IMG/VR virus record: IMGVR_UViG_3300031227_000017
Location: 47,653 to 111,652 of that record
Source of the DNA: a virus
Direction: 5' to 3' (one strand)
DNA length: 64,000 nucleotides
Part shown: positions 25,933 to 32,774 of the stretch, in pieces
How positions within the stretch are numbered: the first letter of the stretch is position 1
Layout of the letters: each line of letters opens with the position of its first letter
The notes under the pieces: generated by a model
Seen by the model: the letters and a program-made list of their open reading frames with translations, nothing else
Database searches by the model: none
Told to the model about the DNA's origin: nothing
Made by a program: the position numbers and the translations under genes

Positions 25933-26175
25933 TTACTCTTGGCCCTGTGTCTGCGCTGTTGGTTTCATTTTCGTAAGTCCTTTTTCGCTGAACAGCACCG
26001 TGACAGCGTCCACGGGGCCTTCCGGCGAGTCAATGCGGACCTCGACGACGAATGACGCCCCAAGCGCTCGGATCGCCGCAGCGGCGTCCTCAGGCGTGTC
26101 AGCCGTGACACTCACAGCGACGGTCGCGCTGGTTTCCTTGTGGCTTCCGGTAGCCTCAAATTTGTAATCTGTCAT
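25933..26175 (-). CDS. Small protein, paralogue of 25636-25905
   Basis: An 80-residue protein from ATG 26175 with AAAGGAAA upstream. It shares with its neighbour the Y-x-F opening, the VTADTPEDAAAAIRAL helix and a following beta strand, but lacks the acidic tail and ends PTAQTQGQE. Function unknown. Confidence 0.82.
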   Translation of the reverse strand: MTDYKFEATGSHKETSATVAVSVTADTPEDAAAAIRALGASFVVEVRIDSPEGPVDAVTVLFSEKGLTKMKPTAQTQGQE

Positions 26176-26193
26176 GATTTTCCTTTCGGTCAC

Positions 26194-26226
26194 ACTGGGA
26201 GTTGACTGGGAGTTGACTGGGGGTTC
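26194..26226. repeat. Tandem 11-base repeat, locus 1
   Basis: Three head-to-tail units of ACTGGGAGTTG (the third degenerate) lie upstream of the 25933-26175 gene. The same array occurs at 27251-27283. No gene covers it. Confidence 0.8.
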
Positions 26227-26240
26227 GTTTTGGTAAGAAA

Positions 26241-26261
26241 AACTGCGTACGGATTTCCACC
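26241..26261. repeat. 21-base dispersed repeat, copy 1
   Basis: The segment starting AACTGCGTACGG is identical to 27066-27086, about 0.8 kb away and in the same orientation. It lies in a gene-free gap. Confidence 0.8.
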
Positions 26262-26294
26262 CGTGCTTTGCCCCGATTGGGGTAAGTGGGCCGG

Positions 26295-26573
26295 CTAGGC
26301 CTCCAGGTATTCAAGCGCTTGGCGCCGCGCGTCTGCGAGCTCCTTCCGCTCTCGCAGCAGGCCGCGAAGCATGTTGACTTCCCGGAAGGCATCACGCAGC
26401 GAGTGATTCTCTGGCAGCGCCTCGATCTCCGAGGCGAGCTTATCCAGCTCGTCCATCCGGTACTTGGTACACATCAGGTGGTTACGCAGGGAGTTCCGAT
26501 CGCCCCAGCCGTCCCCGGTATCCTGGATGCAACACTTTACGCGTGTTCGCATTTCTTCGATTTGTGGCGTCAT
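26295..26573 (-). CDS. Small helical protein
   Basis: A 92-residue protein, probably a helical hairpin (GLLRERKELADARRQALEYLEA at the end), with cysteines in VKCCIQ and HLMC. An ideal AGGAGG precedes ATG 26573 and a TATAAT box lies at 26597-26602, so it is expressed in its own right. Its codons for SLRDAFREVNMLRGLL lie within a 49-base segment that recurs, inverted, inside the RNase H gene where it encodes a different peptide. Confidence 0.82.
   Translation of the reverse strand: MTPQIEEMRTRVKCCIQDTGDGWGDRNSLRNHLMCTKYRMDELDKLASEIEALPENHSLRDAFREVNMLRGLLRERKELADARRQALEYLEA
26355..26403 (+). repeat. 49-base inverted dispersed repeat, copy 1
   Basis: The plus strand here matches the minus strand of 35243-35291 at 48 of 49 positions. 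Both copies are inside genes, but the coding strand differs, so the encoded peptides are unrelated. Its core contains the near-palindrome CTTCCCGGAAG. Confidence 0.85.
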
Positions 26574-26596
26574 ATGTCGCCTCCTTTCGTTTTGTG

Positions 26597-26602
26597 ATTA
26601 TA
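26597..26602 (-). promoter_or_regulatory. Candidate -10 box for 26295-26573
   Basis: Minus-strand TATAAT between the tRNA-like element and the small helical gene. Its -35 would fall in the T-arm of the tRNA-like element and is not a good match, so confidence is modest. Confidence 0.4.
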
Positions 26603-26603
26603 G

Positions 26604-26726
26604 TGGACCCGACGGGGCTCGAACCCGCACGGCAGTTGCGCCTCATCCGCTGCTAGGGAAAAATAACCCTGCCCGCGGTAGTGGCTCACCTCGCATTACC
26701 GGCTCTGCCAGTTAAGCTACGGGCCC
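26604..26726 (-). tRNA. tRNA-like element with oversized centre
   Basis: The minus-strand RNA begins GGGCCCGTAGCTTAACTGGC and ends with a T-arm (stem GCGGG/CCCGT, loop TTCGAGC) and the acceptor strand CGGGTCC plus discriminator A; CCA is not encoded. Acceptor (7 bp with one G-U) and D-arm (GCTT/GAGC) also pair well. The centre, however, is about 72 bases and offers CGGTAATG/CACTACCG with a 10-base loop plus a long GGCAG/CTGCC arm instead of a standard 7-base anticodon loop. It could be a tRNA with an insertion, a tRNA mimic or an integration-site remnant. It overlaps the 3' end of the HTH gene by 41 bases. Confidence 0.5.
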
Positions 26727-26901
26727 GTTTCGCAAGTGCTTTGCGTATCTTCGTGACGTTCGCGGCTGTAAACAACCGCCGGCCAAACATCTGGTAAGTG
26801 GCCCCAGGAATGACCTTTCGCCGAATTAGGTAATTCAGCTTCCATCGTGGGATACCAAAAATCTCAGCCACTTCGCGGCTCTGGTAGAGTCGTGCCGTCA
26901 T
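26686..26901 (-). CDS. MerR/AlpA-like helix-turn-helix protein
   Basis: A 71-residue DNA-binding protein. YQSREVAEIFGIPRWKLNYL is a typical winged-HTH start of excisionase/AlpA proteins, followed by GRRLFTAANVTKI. The start ATG 26901 has GGAG upstream. The last 14 codons are shared with the 5' half of the tRNA-like element, which is unusual. It may control the adjacent repeats or promoter; an inverted repeat 32-52 bases upstream is a possible operator. Confidence 0.85.
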   Translation of the reverse strand: MTARLYQSREVAEIFGIPRWKLNYLIRRKVIPGATYQMFGRRLFTAANVTKIRKALAKRARSLTGRAGNAR

Positions 26902-26932
26902 CTTTTTCTCCAAAATAAAGGATTTTGTTGCG

Positions 26933-26953
26933 GCGGTAATTGATGTTTACCGC
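26933..26953. promoter_or_regulatory. Inverted repeat upstream of HTH gene
   Basis: GCGGTAA and TTACCGC are separated by seven bases. The position, just upstream of a small HTH gene, fits an autoregulatory operator. Confidence 0.45.
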
Positions 26954-27035
26954 TCAACCTTTAAGGGAAAAGCAACGAAGCTCGCTCTAACGCGTTGGTG
27001 TTTAAGGTGTTACGACGTCCCCGGTTTCTTTCAGA

Positions 27036-27058
27036 CAAATCGTCCGGTTTTCCCAGGG
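27036..27058. repeat. 23-base direct repeat, copy 1
   Basis: The segment beginning CAAATCGTCCGGTTTTCCC is identical to 27283-27305, 247 bases away in the same orientation. Confidence 0.85.
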
Positions 27059-27065
27059 TAGGCGA

Positions 27066-27086
27066 AACTGCGTACGGATTTCCACC
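27066..27086. repeat. 21-base dispersed repeat, copy 2
   Basis: Identical to 26241-26261, same orientation. Confidence 0.8.
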
Positions 27087-27250
27087 TGAGTGGTCTTTTT
27101 GGTACGCTCGTTGAAACATTTGCTCGCCCGCGTAAGATGTCATAGTGTTATACGAAACATTTCACGAAACTGTAACTGCTTTACCTGTAACAGGTTAGCG
27201 GGAAACAGGGCAGCCAACGGGCGTACCAGCCTACCCACGCTGAGGGGTAG

Positions 27251-27283
27251 ACTGGGAGTTGACTGGGAGTTGACTGGGAGTTC
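27251..27283. repeat. Tandem 11-base repeat, locus 2
   Basis: Three units of ACTGGGAGTTG (last base of the third differs), matching the array at 26194-26226. The 23-base repeat copy begins on its last base. Confidence 0.85.
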
Positions 27284-27305
27284 AAATCGTCCGGTTTTCC
27301 CAGGG
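27283..27305. repeat. 23-base direct repeat, copy 2
   Basis: Exact copy of 27036-27058; it ends five bases before the stop of the gene at 27311-27874. Confidence 0.85.
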
Positions 27306-27310
27306 ATGGT

Positions 27311-27874
27311 TTATCCGCCGCCGTCCAGATCGATCACTCGCGGCTGCCGTCCAACCTCCCGCACGGGTCGGGATACCACGCCGGCAATTTCCACACGCGG
27401 TAGGCCGAGTATGTTTGCGAACTGCTCCGCGTTCTGCTCGGCGTCCGCACCGGCCTGCCGCATCAGGCGACGCCGCGAGGCCGCCTGTAACGCGTCGGGG
27501 CTCTCCGCCCGCGAGGCCGCAAACACCGCCACCCACGACGTCGGGGGGTTAGGTAATTCAATGACTTCCATCGTGTCAATATCGAAAGGTTCGCCGGCGT
27601 TGCCGAGGAAGGAGCACGTAGGCTCGCCTTCGTCGTCCTTGTAGTCTTCGAGGTCCTGCTCTGACACCAAGTACCTGTCGAGCTTGTCGGCGTCTACAGC
27701 GGCATCTAGGGCCTCCTGGAGCGAACTCCCAAAAACCACACAAACGGGGGAGCCGTGGTCGTGTAACAGCCACGGCCGGACGTTGTGAGGGTTCGACTCG
27801 TTGGACGGAATCCAATCGTCGAGCTCCGCAACGTCCTCGTCACTGAACGTGATCATGCCGTAGGTGAACTCCAT
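27311..27874 (-). CDS. Unknown protein with C-terminal RxIDLD tag
   Basis: A 187-residue acidic protein ending GRQPRVIDLDGGG, one of the best tag copies. The first half (ITFSDEDVAELDDWIPSNES, then PWLLHDHGSPVCVVFG and a helix ALDAAVDADKLDRYL) recalls short orphan proteins I have seen in environmental bacteria, but I cannot name a family. It overlaps the upstream gene by one base. Confidence 0.84.
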   Translation of the reverse strand: MEFTYGMITFSDEDVAELDDWIPSNESNPHNVRPWLLHDHGSPVCVVFGSSLQEALDAAVDADKLDRYLVSEQDLEDYKDDEGEPTCSFLGNAGEPFDIDTMEVIELPNPPTSWVAVFAASRAESPDALQAASRRRLMRQAGADAEQNAEQFANILGLPRVEIAGVVSRPVREVGRQPRVIDLDGGG

Positions 27875-28602
27875 CAGACAGAGAGCTCCTCAGGTGGGGA
27901 CACGGCGAGCCACCCAAGGACCCGCAGCGCTTCCACCAGCATCTGGCCGCAGTAGTCATCGCCGTGCTCCGCCTGCAATTTCTCGCGGGCCGTGATGACG
28001 TGAGCATGGAATGAGTCCACGGCGTGTGCCGGGATCTGGAAGGCCCCGACCGCCAAATGTTCGCCGTGCGCGACCGACTGCGCGTCCATGAGTACCACGG
28101 ACTTGTAGGCGTCGAGATTCTCGATCGTGCCGATCCCGATAGCGACATCGGCAGCGAGCGGGTGAGCGAAGCCAGACGCTTCGGCGTCCATCACCGCGTG
28201 GGTGATCGCATTACGCACCGCCAGCTTGACCTTTTGCAGCATGTGCGGCAGCCCGGTCATGTCCACCTGACACGTGACGAGTATCTGCTCTTCGTGCGAC
28301 TCGTCCGGTCCGAGCAGCGTCGGGTACGTGTGTGGGTAGATGGTTTCCTGATCCATATCGTCCCAGCCAAGCTGCTGTGCGACATCATCAAAGCCCTGCT
28401 TGGTGTGATCGCACACCAGCTTCGTGAGCATCCTGGCACACTTCCGGCAAAACACGTAGGGGACATCATGGTCCATCGAGTCGATTCTGGGCACGCGACT
28501 GTGCCGCAGCAGTTCGATGTTCTCGCCGCACGATACGTAGGTCGGCGAGAGTTTGGTGGTCCCACAGCTGTCGCAGCATGGGATCTTAGTGAGTGTGGAC
28601 AT
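27874..28602 (-). CDS. Zinc-binding protein of unknown role
   Basis: A 242-residue protein. CCDSCG near residue 9 and CRKC near residue 52 could form one zinc site. The rest is mixed, with a QVDMTG strand and long helices. Unknown function. It shares the last base of its stop with the next start. Confidence 0.83.
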   Translation of the reverse strand: MSTLTKIPCCDSCGTTKLSPTYVSCGENIELLRHSRVPRIDSMDHDVPYVFCRKCARMLTKLVCDHTKQGFDDVAQQLGWDDMDQETIYPHTYPTLLGPDESHEEQILVTCQVDMTGLPHMLQKVKLAVRNAITHAVMDAEASGFAHPLAADVAIGIGTIENLDAYKSVVLMDAQSVAHGEHLAVGAFQIPAHAVDSFHAHVITAREKLQAEHGDDYCGQMLVEALRVLGWLAVSPPEELSV

Positions 28603-28614
28603 TTACTGCCTCCT

Positions 28615-29496
28615 TCATTCTTCGGATCTTCGGTTGTAAAAGGCGTCAACCAGTCGGTCGACGTCAGTAGCACCCGCCGGGTGGCAAATGTCTGCTTGGT
28701 AGACGAACGCCGATATTTGCGTACCGTTCGCGTCTGTTGCACACACGAGCTCTTCCTCTGCCGCCGTCTGAGTGTCGCGGTCAACCACGAGAAACGTCGT
28801 CAACGGTATCATGTCGTACGGGCAGCGGATGTCCTGGACTGACCCGCCGTGAACTGAAACCACGACAAGGGGATTATCCAACATCGCGATGACCCGATCG
28901 GCGAGAGTCTCGGTCTGGCAGGTGGCGAGCAGGTCCTCCGGTTCCCCGGGGATACGTCGCTCGACACGCCATCGGTCGTTCGCCCGGTTGTGCCGCTTCA
29001 CCAGATTGCCATCTTCCTGTTCGCCCGACACGGCTGGGCCGCGGACCGGTAGGACGTCAGTAATAGGCCGAGGCATCTCAGTAGGCCCCAGCGGTATCTC
29101 GCTGCACGGGTTGTTGGTACGCGGTACGTCAAAGAGCGCCCCCGGCGATGACACGTATTCCGTAACAGCCCACGTGATCACTGTCGGAACCATTCCGCTG
29201 TTGGAATCCGGGACGCTGTTGCCCCGCATCTCTCGCTGTATATCGCCGCGGGTGTACCACTCCTGCCCGTGGGTCGTATCACCGCGCTGTAAATAGCCTT
29301 GTATGAGTTCGCCGATGCGGTTTTGCCCGACGTAGCAGCTAAGTCGCTCAGATATGGCAGCCACCGGAACTACTAAACCTTCCGGTTCGCGCGACACCCG
29401 TATGTGGTTGCCGGCGTTATCCAACTGCACGATTGTCCGATGCCACTGATCGTCGTCGCCGAGCCGATTTGCGTGCAAGATCAAGTGCCATGCCAT
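28615..29496 (-). CDS. Unknown protein with a reductase-like NPCSEIPL motif
   Basis: A 293-residue protein. In the middle it contains TNNPCSEIPLGP, which closely matches the active-site finger loop of ribonucleotide reductases (NPCGEIPL type). No other reductase element is present and the protein is far too short, so this is either coincidence or a peptide mimic. The rest shows a beta-rich N-terminus and an Asp-rich C-terminus. Function unknown. Confidence 0.82.
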   Translation of the reverse strand: MAWHLILHANRLGDDDQWHRTIVQLDNAGNHIRVSREPEGLVVPVAAISERLSCYVGQNRIGELIQGYLQRGDTTHGQEWYTRGDIQREMRGNSVPDSNSGMVPTVITWAVTEYVSSPGALFDVPRTNNPCSEIPLGPTEMPRPITDVLPVRGPAVSGEQEDGNLVKRHNRANDRWRVERRIPGEPEDLLATCQTETLADRVIAMLDNPLVVVSVHGGSVQDIRCPYDMIPLTTFLVVDRDTQTAAEEELVCATDANGTQISAFVYQADICHPAGATDVDRLVDAFYNRRSEE

Positions 29497-29759
29497 TATT
29501 TAGGTTTCCCCTCCCGGGTTCGACCGAGCTCCTGCAACTCCCACATCCGTAACGCTTTCCGCATCCGCCAGCTGAGCGGCACGATTACGCATGCGCCGAC
29601 AATGGACATGATCCGTGTCGGTAGCGGTGTCTCGGGCAGGCAGATCAATAAAAGCAACAGCCCCGTAACGAGGCCAGTCAGAAAGTACGCGAAATGCCCG
29701 AGGCATCGCATCCGACCCACGCGTACAGCTCGCGATTGTTCTGTTTCTTGCTGTCTCAT
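29496..29759 (-). CDS. Small membrane protein with two segments
   Basis: An 87-residue protein with hydrophobic stretches at about residues 24-41 (FAYFLTGLVTGLLLLLIC) and 48-63 (IMSIVGACVIVPLSW) joined by a short loop, and positive residues at both ends. This predicts a two-helix inner-membrane hairpin with both termini in the cytoplasm. Unknown role. Start and stop share one base with each neighbour. Confidence 0.8.
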   Translation of the reverse strand: MRQQETEQSRAVRVGRMRCLGHFAYFLTGLVTGLLLLLICLPETPLPTRIMSIVGACVIVPLSWRMRKALRMWELQELGRTREGKPK

Positions 29760-30007
29760 TATTCAGGTGTCCTCTCCAGGCGCCGTACCAACTCCCACCC
29801 AGCGGCGGTGTCGGCAGGATTCACCTTTCGTCGCCAGATCATAGCGAATGTTGGTTGTAGTGACCCAGACCGCGCGTCGTCGAGGAGCCGCATGGCGTAC
29901 GCCACCAGCGGCTCCAGGTTCTTGCGGTACTGGTAGCCGTAGTCCACACCTGCTCGCCGCAGCTGTAGACGGTAGTTGGTCGAGCCCCGAACGGTCTCGT
30001 TAGTCAT
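29759..30007 (-). CDS. Small basic protein, unknown
   Basis: An 82-residue Arg-rich protein. I chose ATG 30007 (8-base overlap with the upstream gene) because the longer form would run entirely through that gene. YRLQLRRAGVDYGYQYRKNLEPL suggests nucleic-acid contact but no family is recognised. Confidence 0.72.
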   Translation of the reverse strand: MTNETVRGSTNYRLQLRRAGVDYGYQYRKNLEPLVAYAMRLLDDARSGSLQPTFAMIWRRKVNPADTAAGWELVRRLERTPE

Positions 30008-30212
30008 CCTCGTCGACATAGAAATTCTCCCCACCCTCCGGGCAGTTCTCGCGAAGCAGTGCGAGGCTTCGCTTGATCGAATTGTCTCCGGTGCCGAAAC
30101 TCTCTTCGGAATGGCCACATTCTTTACAGGTGACACAAACACCGGGAATCATATTACCTGAATCGTTTTCGAGCTCAACGAACTCGACAGTGCATTCAAT
30201 CTTTTCCCGCAT
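30000..30212 (-). CDS. Small zinc-knuckle phage protein
   Basis: A 70-residue protein with CVTCKECGHSEESFG and a C-terminal CPEGGENFYVDED. This layout (a strand, a CxxC..CxH knuckle, a Leu-rich helix and a C-P-x-G-x-NFYV ending) is common in small phage proteins of unknown role. Start overlaps the upstream stop by 17 bases. Confidence 0.82.
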   Translation of the reverse strand: MREKIECTVEFVELENDSGNMIPGVCVTCKECGHSEESFGTGDNSIKRSLALLRENCPEGGENFYVDEDD

Positions 30213-30912
30213 TGGGATCTTCCTTTGCTAGTCTGCGCGGCCCCTCGTTGTCTGCCAGGAGCGGGGCCATGCTTGGGTGAATCGGCTCATCGCCGGTAAC
30301 TTGGTAAATCTGTCGTTCATCCGGGACCATTGAGGCCTGCTCGTAGCCGGCCTTGGTGATGTGCCCGAGGTCGATGTTGAAGGCCACGAGCTGGGCAGGG
30401 TGATCGCCTGGGTGCATCGTGTGGTAGTGATCTTCGACCCGCGGAGAGTCACCGAACTCATCCAGCTCGTCGATGTCGAAGACGTCTTCCTCGGACCCGT
30501 CCCAGATGTGTGGCGACATCGCCACCATGCAGGTCGAGAGACAGTCGTCATCCTTCTCGGCCCAGTACACGGAGATCCCGTTGTGGGTGACGAGCAGGCC
30601 CTTGTCTTCGTCGGTTTCTGTGTCGATGATGTCAATGCTCGTATCAAGCAGCAGGTCTGGTACCGGCGGAGCGGTGTGCGGTCTGGTGCCGGTGCCGAGC
30701 AGAATCAACGCCAACAGGTGGCGGCGGCTGCCCTTAGCGGCTTCCGTCACGACGTGGAGCACCGCCGCATTGTCGCTGTCAAACTTGGCGTCTTTTCTGG
30801 TGCGTGTGAGCTGAACTTTCCCGTAAGCATCATTTGCACCGAGTACCCAGCCCTCTCCTCGCGACGCGTCGTCATCGTCCGTTGTCCAGTATTTAGAGTA
30901 ATTAGTTAGCAT
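30196..30912 (-). CDS. Unknown acidic protein
   Basis: A 238-residue protein rich in Asp and Glu with a beta-type core (GLLVTHNGISVYWAEKDDDCLSTCMVAMSP). No family recognised. It abuts the upstream stop with no gap. Confidence 0.82.
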   Translation of the reverse strand: MLTNYSKYWTTDDDDASRGEGWVLGANDAYGKVQLTRTRKDAKFDSDNAAVLHVVTEAAKGSRRHLLALILLGTGTRPHTAPPVPDLLLDTSIDIIDTETDEDKGLLVTHNGISVYWAEKDDDCLSTCMVAMSPHIWDGSEEDVFDIDELDEFGDSPRVEDHYHTMHPGDHPAQLVAFNIDLGHITKAGYEQASMVPDERQIYQVTGDEPIHPSMAPLLADNEGPRRLAKEDPNAGKD

Positions 30913-31347
30913 TCAGATTATCTCCCTCAACTCAATACAGCATTGATGTAGGATGGCCATGTATATCCACCACGTGGTCTGTACGTCGTCCGGCAAAAAC
31001 ACCGGAAGCGGCGGGTACTGCATGCGACACAAGCGATCAACTGCCAGTGTCATCACACGTTTCTTTAGATCCGCCCAGTTGCGGATCATTTGCGAACGCA
31101 GCATTGAATCCTGCTCGCAGATGTAATCTCGCAACTCGTCGAACGTGTTGCTAAGAGGTCGCTCCCAGATGAAGAAGGAATCGTGGACGGCCCACGCCCG
31201 CGACTCGCCCGCATGTCTTGCGAGTTCAGCGAAGAACGGCGTGAGCGACTCTCCACGTTTCTCTGCGTCTTCGGCAGCTTCCGCCACGGTAATATCACCG
31301 TAGCGGGTTAGCATGTCGTCAATACGACGGTGGATAAATTTACCCAC
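30913..31347 (-). CDS. Unknown helical protein
   Basis: A 144-residue, mainly helical protein ending in an aromatic and Cys-rich segment (QTTWWIYMAILHQCCIELREII). No family recognised. Start shares a base with the upstream stop. Confidence 0.82.
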   Translation of the reverse strand: MGKFIHRRIDDMLTRYGDITVAEAAEDAEKRGESLTPFFAELARHAGESRAWAVHDSFFIWERPLSNTFDELRDYICEQDSMLRSQMIRNWADLKKRVMTLAVDRLCRMQYPPLPVFLPDDVQTTWWIYMAILHQCCIELREII

Positions 31348-31736
31348 TATTCTGTACGCGTGAAGGTAAAACAGTCCGCACCCTTGATACGGTTGCCGAC
31401 GAAGGTTCGACCATTACGCCGGAACGTGATTCGGCGACCGGCGACCGTGACGTCCTCGCTGACAGTCAGACCGGTCCACGTCCGCACTATCTGCATTTTT
31501 CCCATATTCTTCAGGTAGAACATACCCTCTTGGCCGATCTCGCAGCGGTCGTCCAGCCCGGCGATCAACGCTTCGTCCAACAGTTTGTTGTGGATCTTGG
31601 CGTTCTCTTCCGAGACGTCGACTTTGCCGAGATTTGGTTCGTAAGTACCACGCTCCTTGAACACCATCAGGTGTCCGAGGAGCTGATCATCAGCGGTCGT
31701 GATCAGTGAGCCCACATGCTTGAGTTCAGTCGTCAT
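31347..31736 (-). CDS. Unknown beta-rich protein
   Basis: A 129-residue protein from ATG 31736, chosen because GGAG lies nine bases upstream (the upstream ATG 31754 contains that site). The N-terminal half mixes strands and helices; the C-terminal half is a run of strands (VRTWTGLTVSEDVTVAGRRITFRRNGRTF). No family recognised. Confidence 0.8.
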   Translation of the reverse strand: MTTELKHVGSLITTADDQLLGHLMVFKERGTYEPNLGKVDVSEENAKIHNKLLDEALIAGLDDRCEIGQEGMFYLKNMGKMQIVRTWTGLTVSEDVTVAGRRITFRRNGRTFVGNRIKGADCFTFTRTE

Positions 31737-31772
31737 CAGTTCATTCTCCTTCATGGATTGAACGTGTAGAAA

Positions 31773-31979
31773 TTAAGACGGGTCTTCCGTCAGTCTTACT
31801 GTGATAACATGATCGTCTTCGACCACAGCAGGCGGCACGGCCATGTGTGCCATGTAGAGCAGGGAGAGGCCAAGGGCCGCGGCCCACATGGCGAGATGAA
31901 ATCGACCGGCGTGGATCGCGCAGAACGAGATACCGACACCGAGACCGCCAATAGTTCCTAGAATTTCACAAAGTAACAT
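31773..31979 (-). CDS. Small membrane protein
   Basis: A 68-residue protein from ATG 31979 (AAAGGAA upstream) with two hydrophobic segments, about residues 2-22 and 29-47, and an acidic C-terminal tail predicted outside the membrane. Unknown role. Confidence 0.76.
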   Translation of the reverse strand: MLLCEILGTIGGLGVGISFCAIHAGRFHLAMWAAALGLSLLYMAHMAVPPAVVEDDHVITVRLTEDPS

Positions 31980-32016
31980 AGAGATTCCTTTCATGCAGTT
32001 TCCTTACACCGTCCGA

Positions 32017-32202
32017 CTAATACCGTCCGGCGGTAGCGTCTTCCCAGTCTAATTCCGGTCGACCTTTTAAGCACCATAACGCGTGCAGTGCGTCGTACCG
32101 ACCGTGGATGTAATTGATAGCATCCAGGAATTCCGGGTGGTGGAGCTGTGCCCACTCCACTAACTCAAAAATACTAGGTTCATACGTAGTCTTGTCAGCC
32201 AA
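32017..32202 (-). CDS. Small acidic protein, TTG start
   Basis: A 61-residue protein. The start codon is TTG at 32202, supported by a perfect AGGAGG six bases upstream. Aromatic and acidic residues dominate (EWAQLHHPEFLDAINYIHGRYDALHALWCL). No family recognised. Confidence 0.78.
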   Translation of the reverse strand: MADKTTYEPSIFELVEWAQLHHPEFLDAINYIHGRYDALHALWCLKGRPELDWEDATAGRY

Positions 32203-32216
32203 TTGACACCTCCTAA

Positions 32217-32774
32217 CTAGGGCATTGCGTCGTAGTCCACGATATTCTGCGTGGGCGGCGAGACAGCTAAGACCTCAACAAGCATGTACCGTGGCTGGAA
32301 AACACCCAGACACGCGGAACACGTGTAATCTGCGAACGCTGCACCACCCTTCGTGAGCAGCCGCCCGCCCGTGATGTCGTCACAACCGCAATGCGGGCAA
32401 CGTACACCGCCGCCGCGAATGAAGTCTTCAGCGTGGGTAGCTGTCAACTCTTTGTAGGCGCCGCGCTCGATCGTGAGCCGATACACGTTCTTGGCGTGTT
32501 CGAGCTCGTACTCCTGATCAATGGGGCTCGGCCAGCCGCACGAGTGTCGCAGCTCTTCGCCTTTCTTATTCAGCAAGTACAGATCCAGCACCGGGCAGCC
32601 GCCGTCGGCGTGTGCTTTGACCGTCAGACGCATCCGTGTGCCGTCCTTGAAGGACTCGTTAAATTCATGTACAACCTCGCCGGGTCGACGGGGTTCACTT
32701 AACCCGTTGTCAAGATCATCGTTGATTCCAGTGACCTGACGCCCTTCCAGGTGCATGGTTTTACTATACAGCAT
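32217..32774 (-). CDS. Zinc-ribbon protein
   Basis: A 185-residue protein. CPHCGCDD and CSACLGVF near residues 130-155 form a zinc ribbon. The N-terminus is beta-rich. I prefer ATG 32774, which overlaps the upstream stop by 11 bases; ATG 32756 is possible. Unknown function. Confidence 0.79.
   Translation of the reverse strand: MLYSKTMHLEGRQVTGINDDLDNGLSEPRRPGEVVHEFNESFKDGTRMRLTVKAHADGGCPVLDLYLLNKKGEELRHSCGWPSPIDQEYELEHAKNVYRLTIERGAYKELTATHAEDFIRGGGVRCPHCGCDDITGGRLLTKGGAAFADYTCSACLGVFQPRYMLVEVLAVSPPTQNIVDYDAMP

Larger units (their letters stand above)
26914..27310. other. Gene-free, repeat-rich 397 bases
   Basis: No gene is supported here. The stretch contains a candidate operator, two copies of a 23-base repeat (27036-27058 and 27283-27305), one copy of the 21-base repeat and a tandem 11-base array. 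With the matching copies at 26.2 kb it frames the tRNA-like element and HTH gene, resembling an origin, a recombination hotspot or the remains of an insertion. Confidence 0.6.

Noticed and set aside
26194-27305. CRISPR array
   Set aside because: Units are 11 bases in tandem without spacers, and no cas gene is nearby.
31641-31660. Third copy of the 17-base leader
   Set aside because: Two mismatches and location inside a coding region; likely chance.
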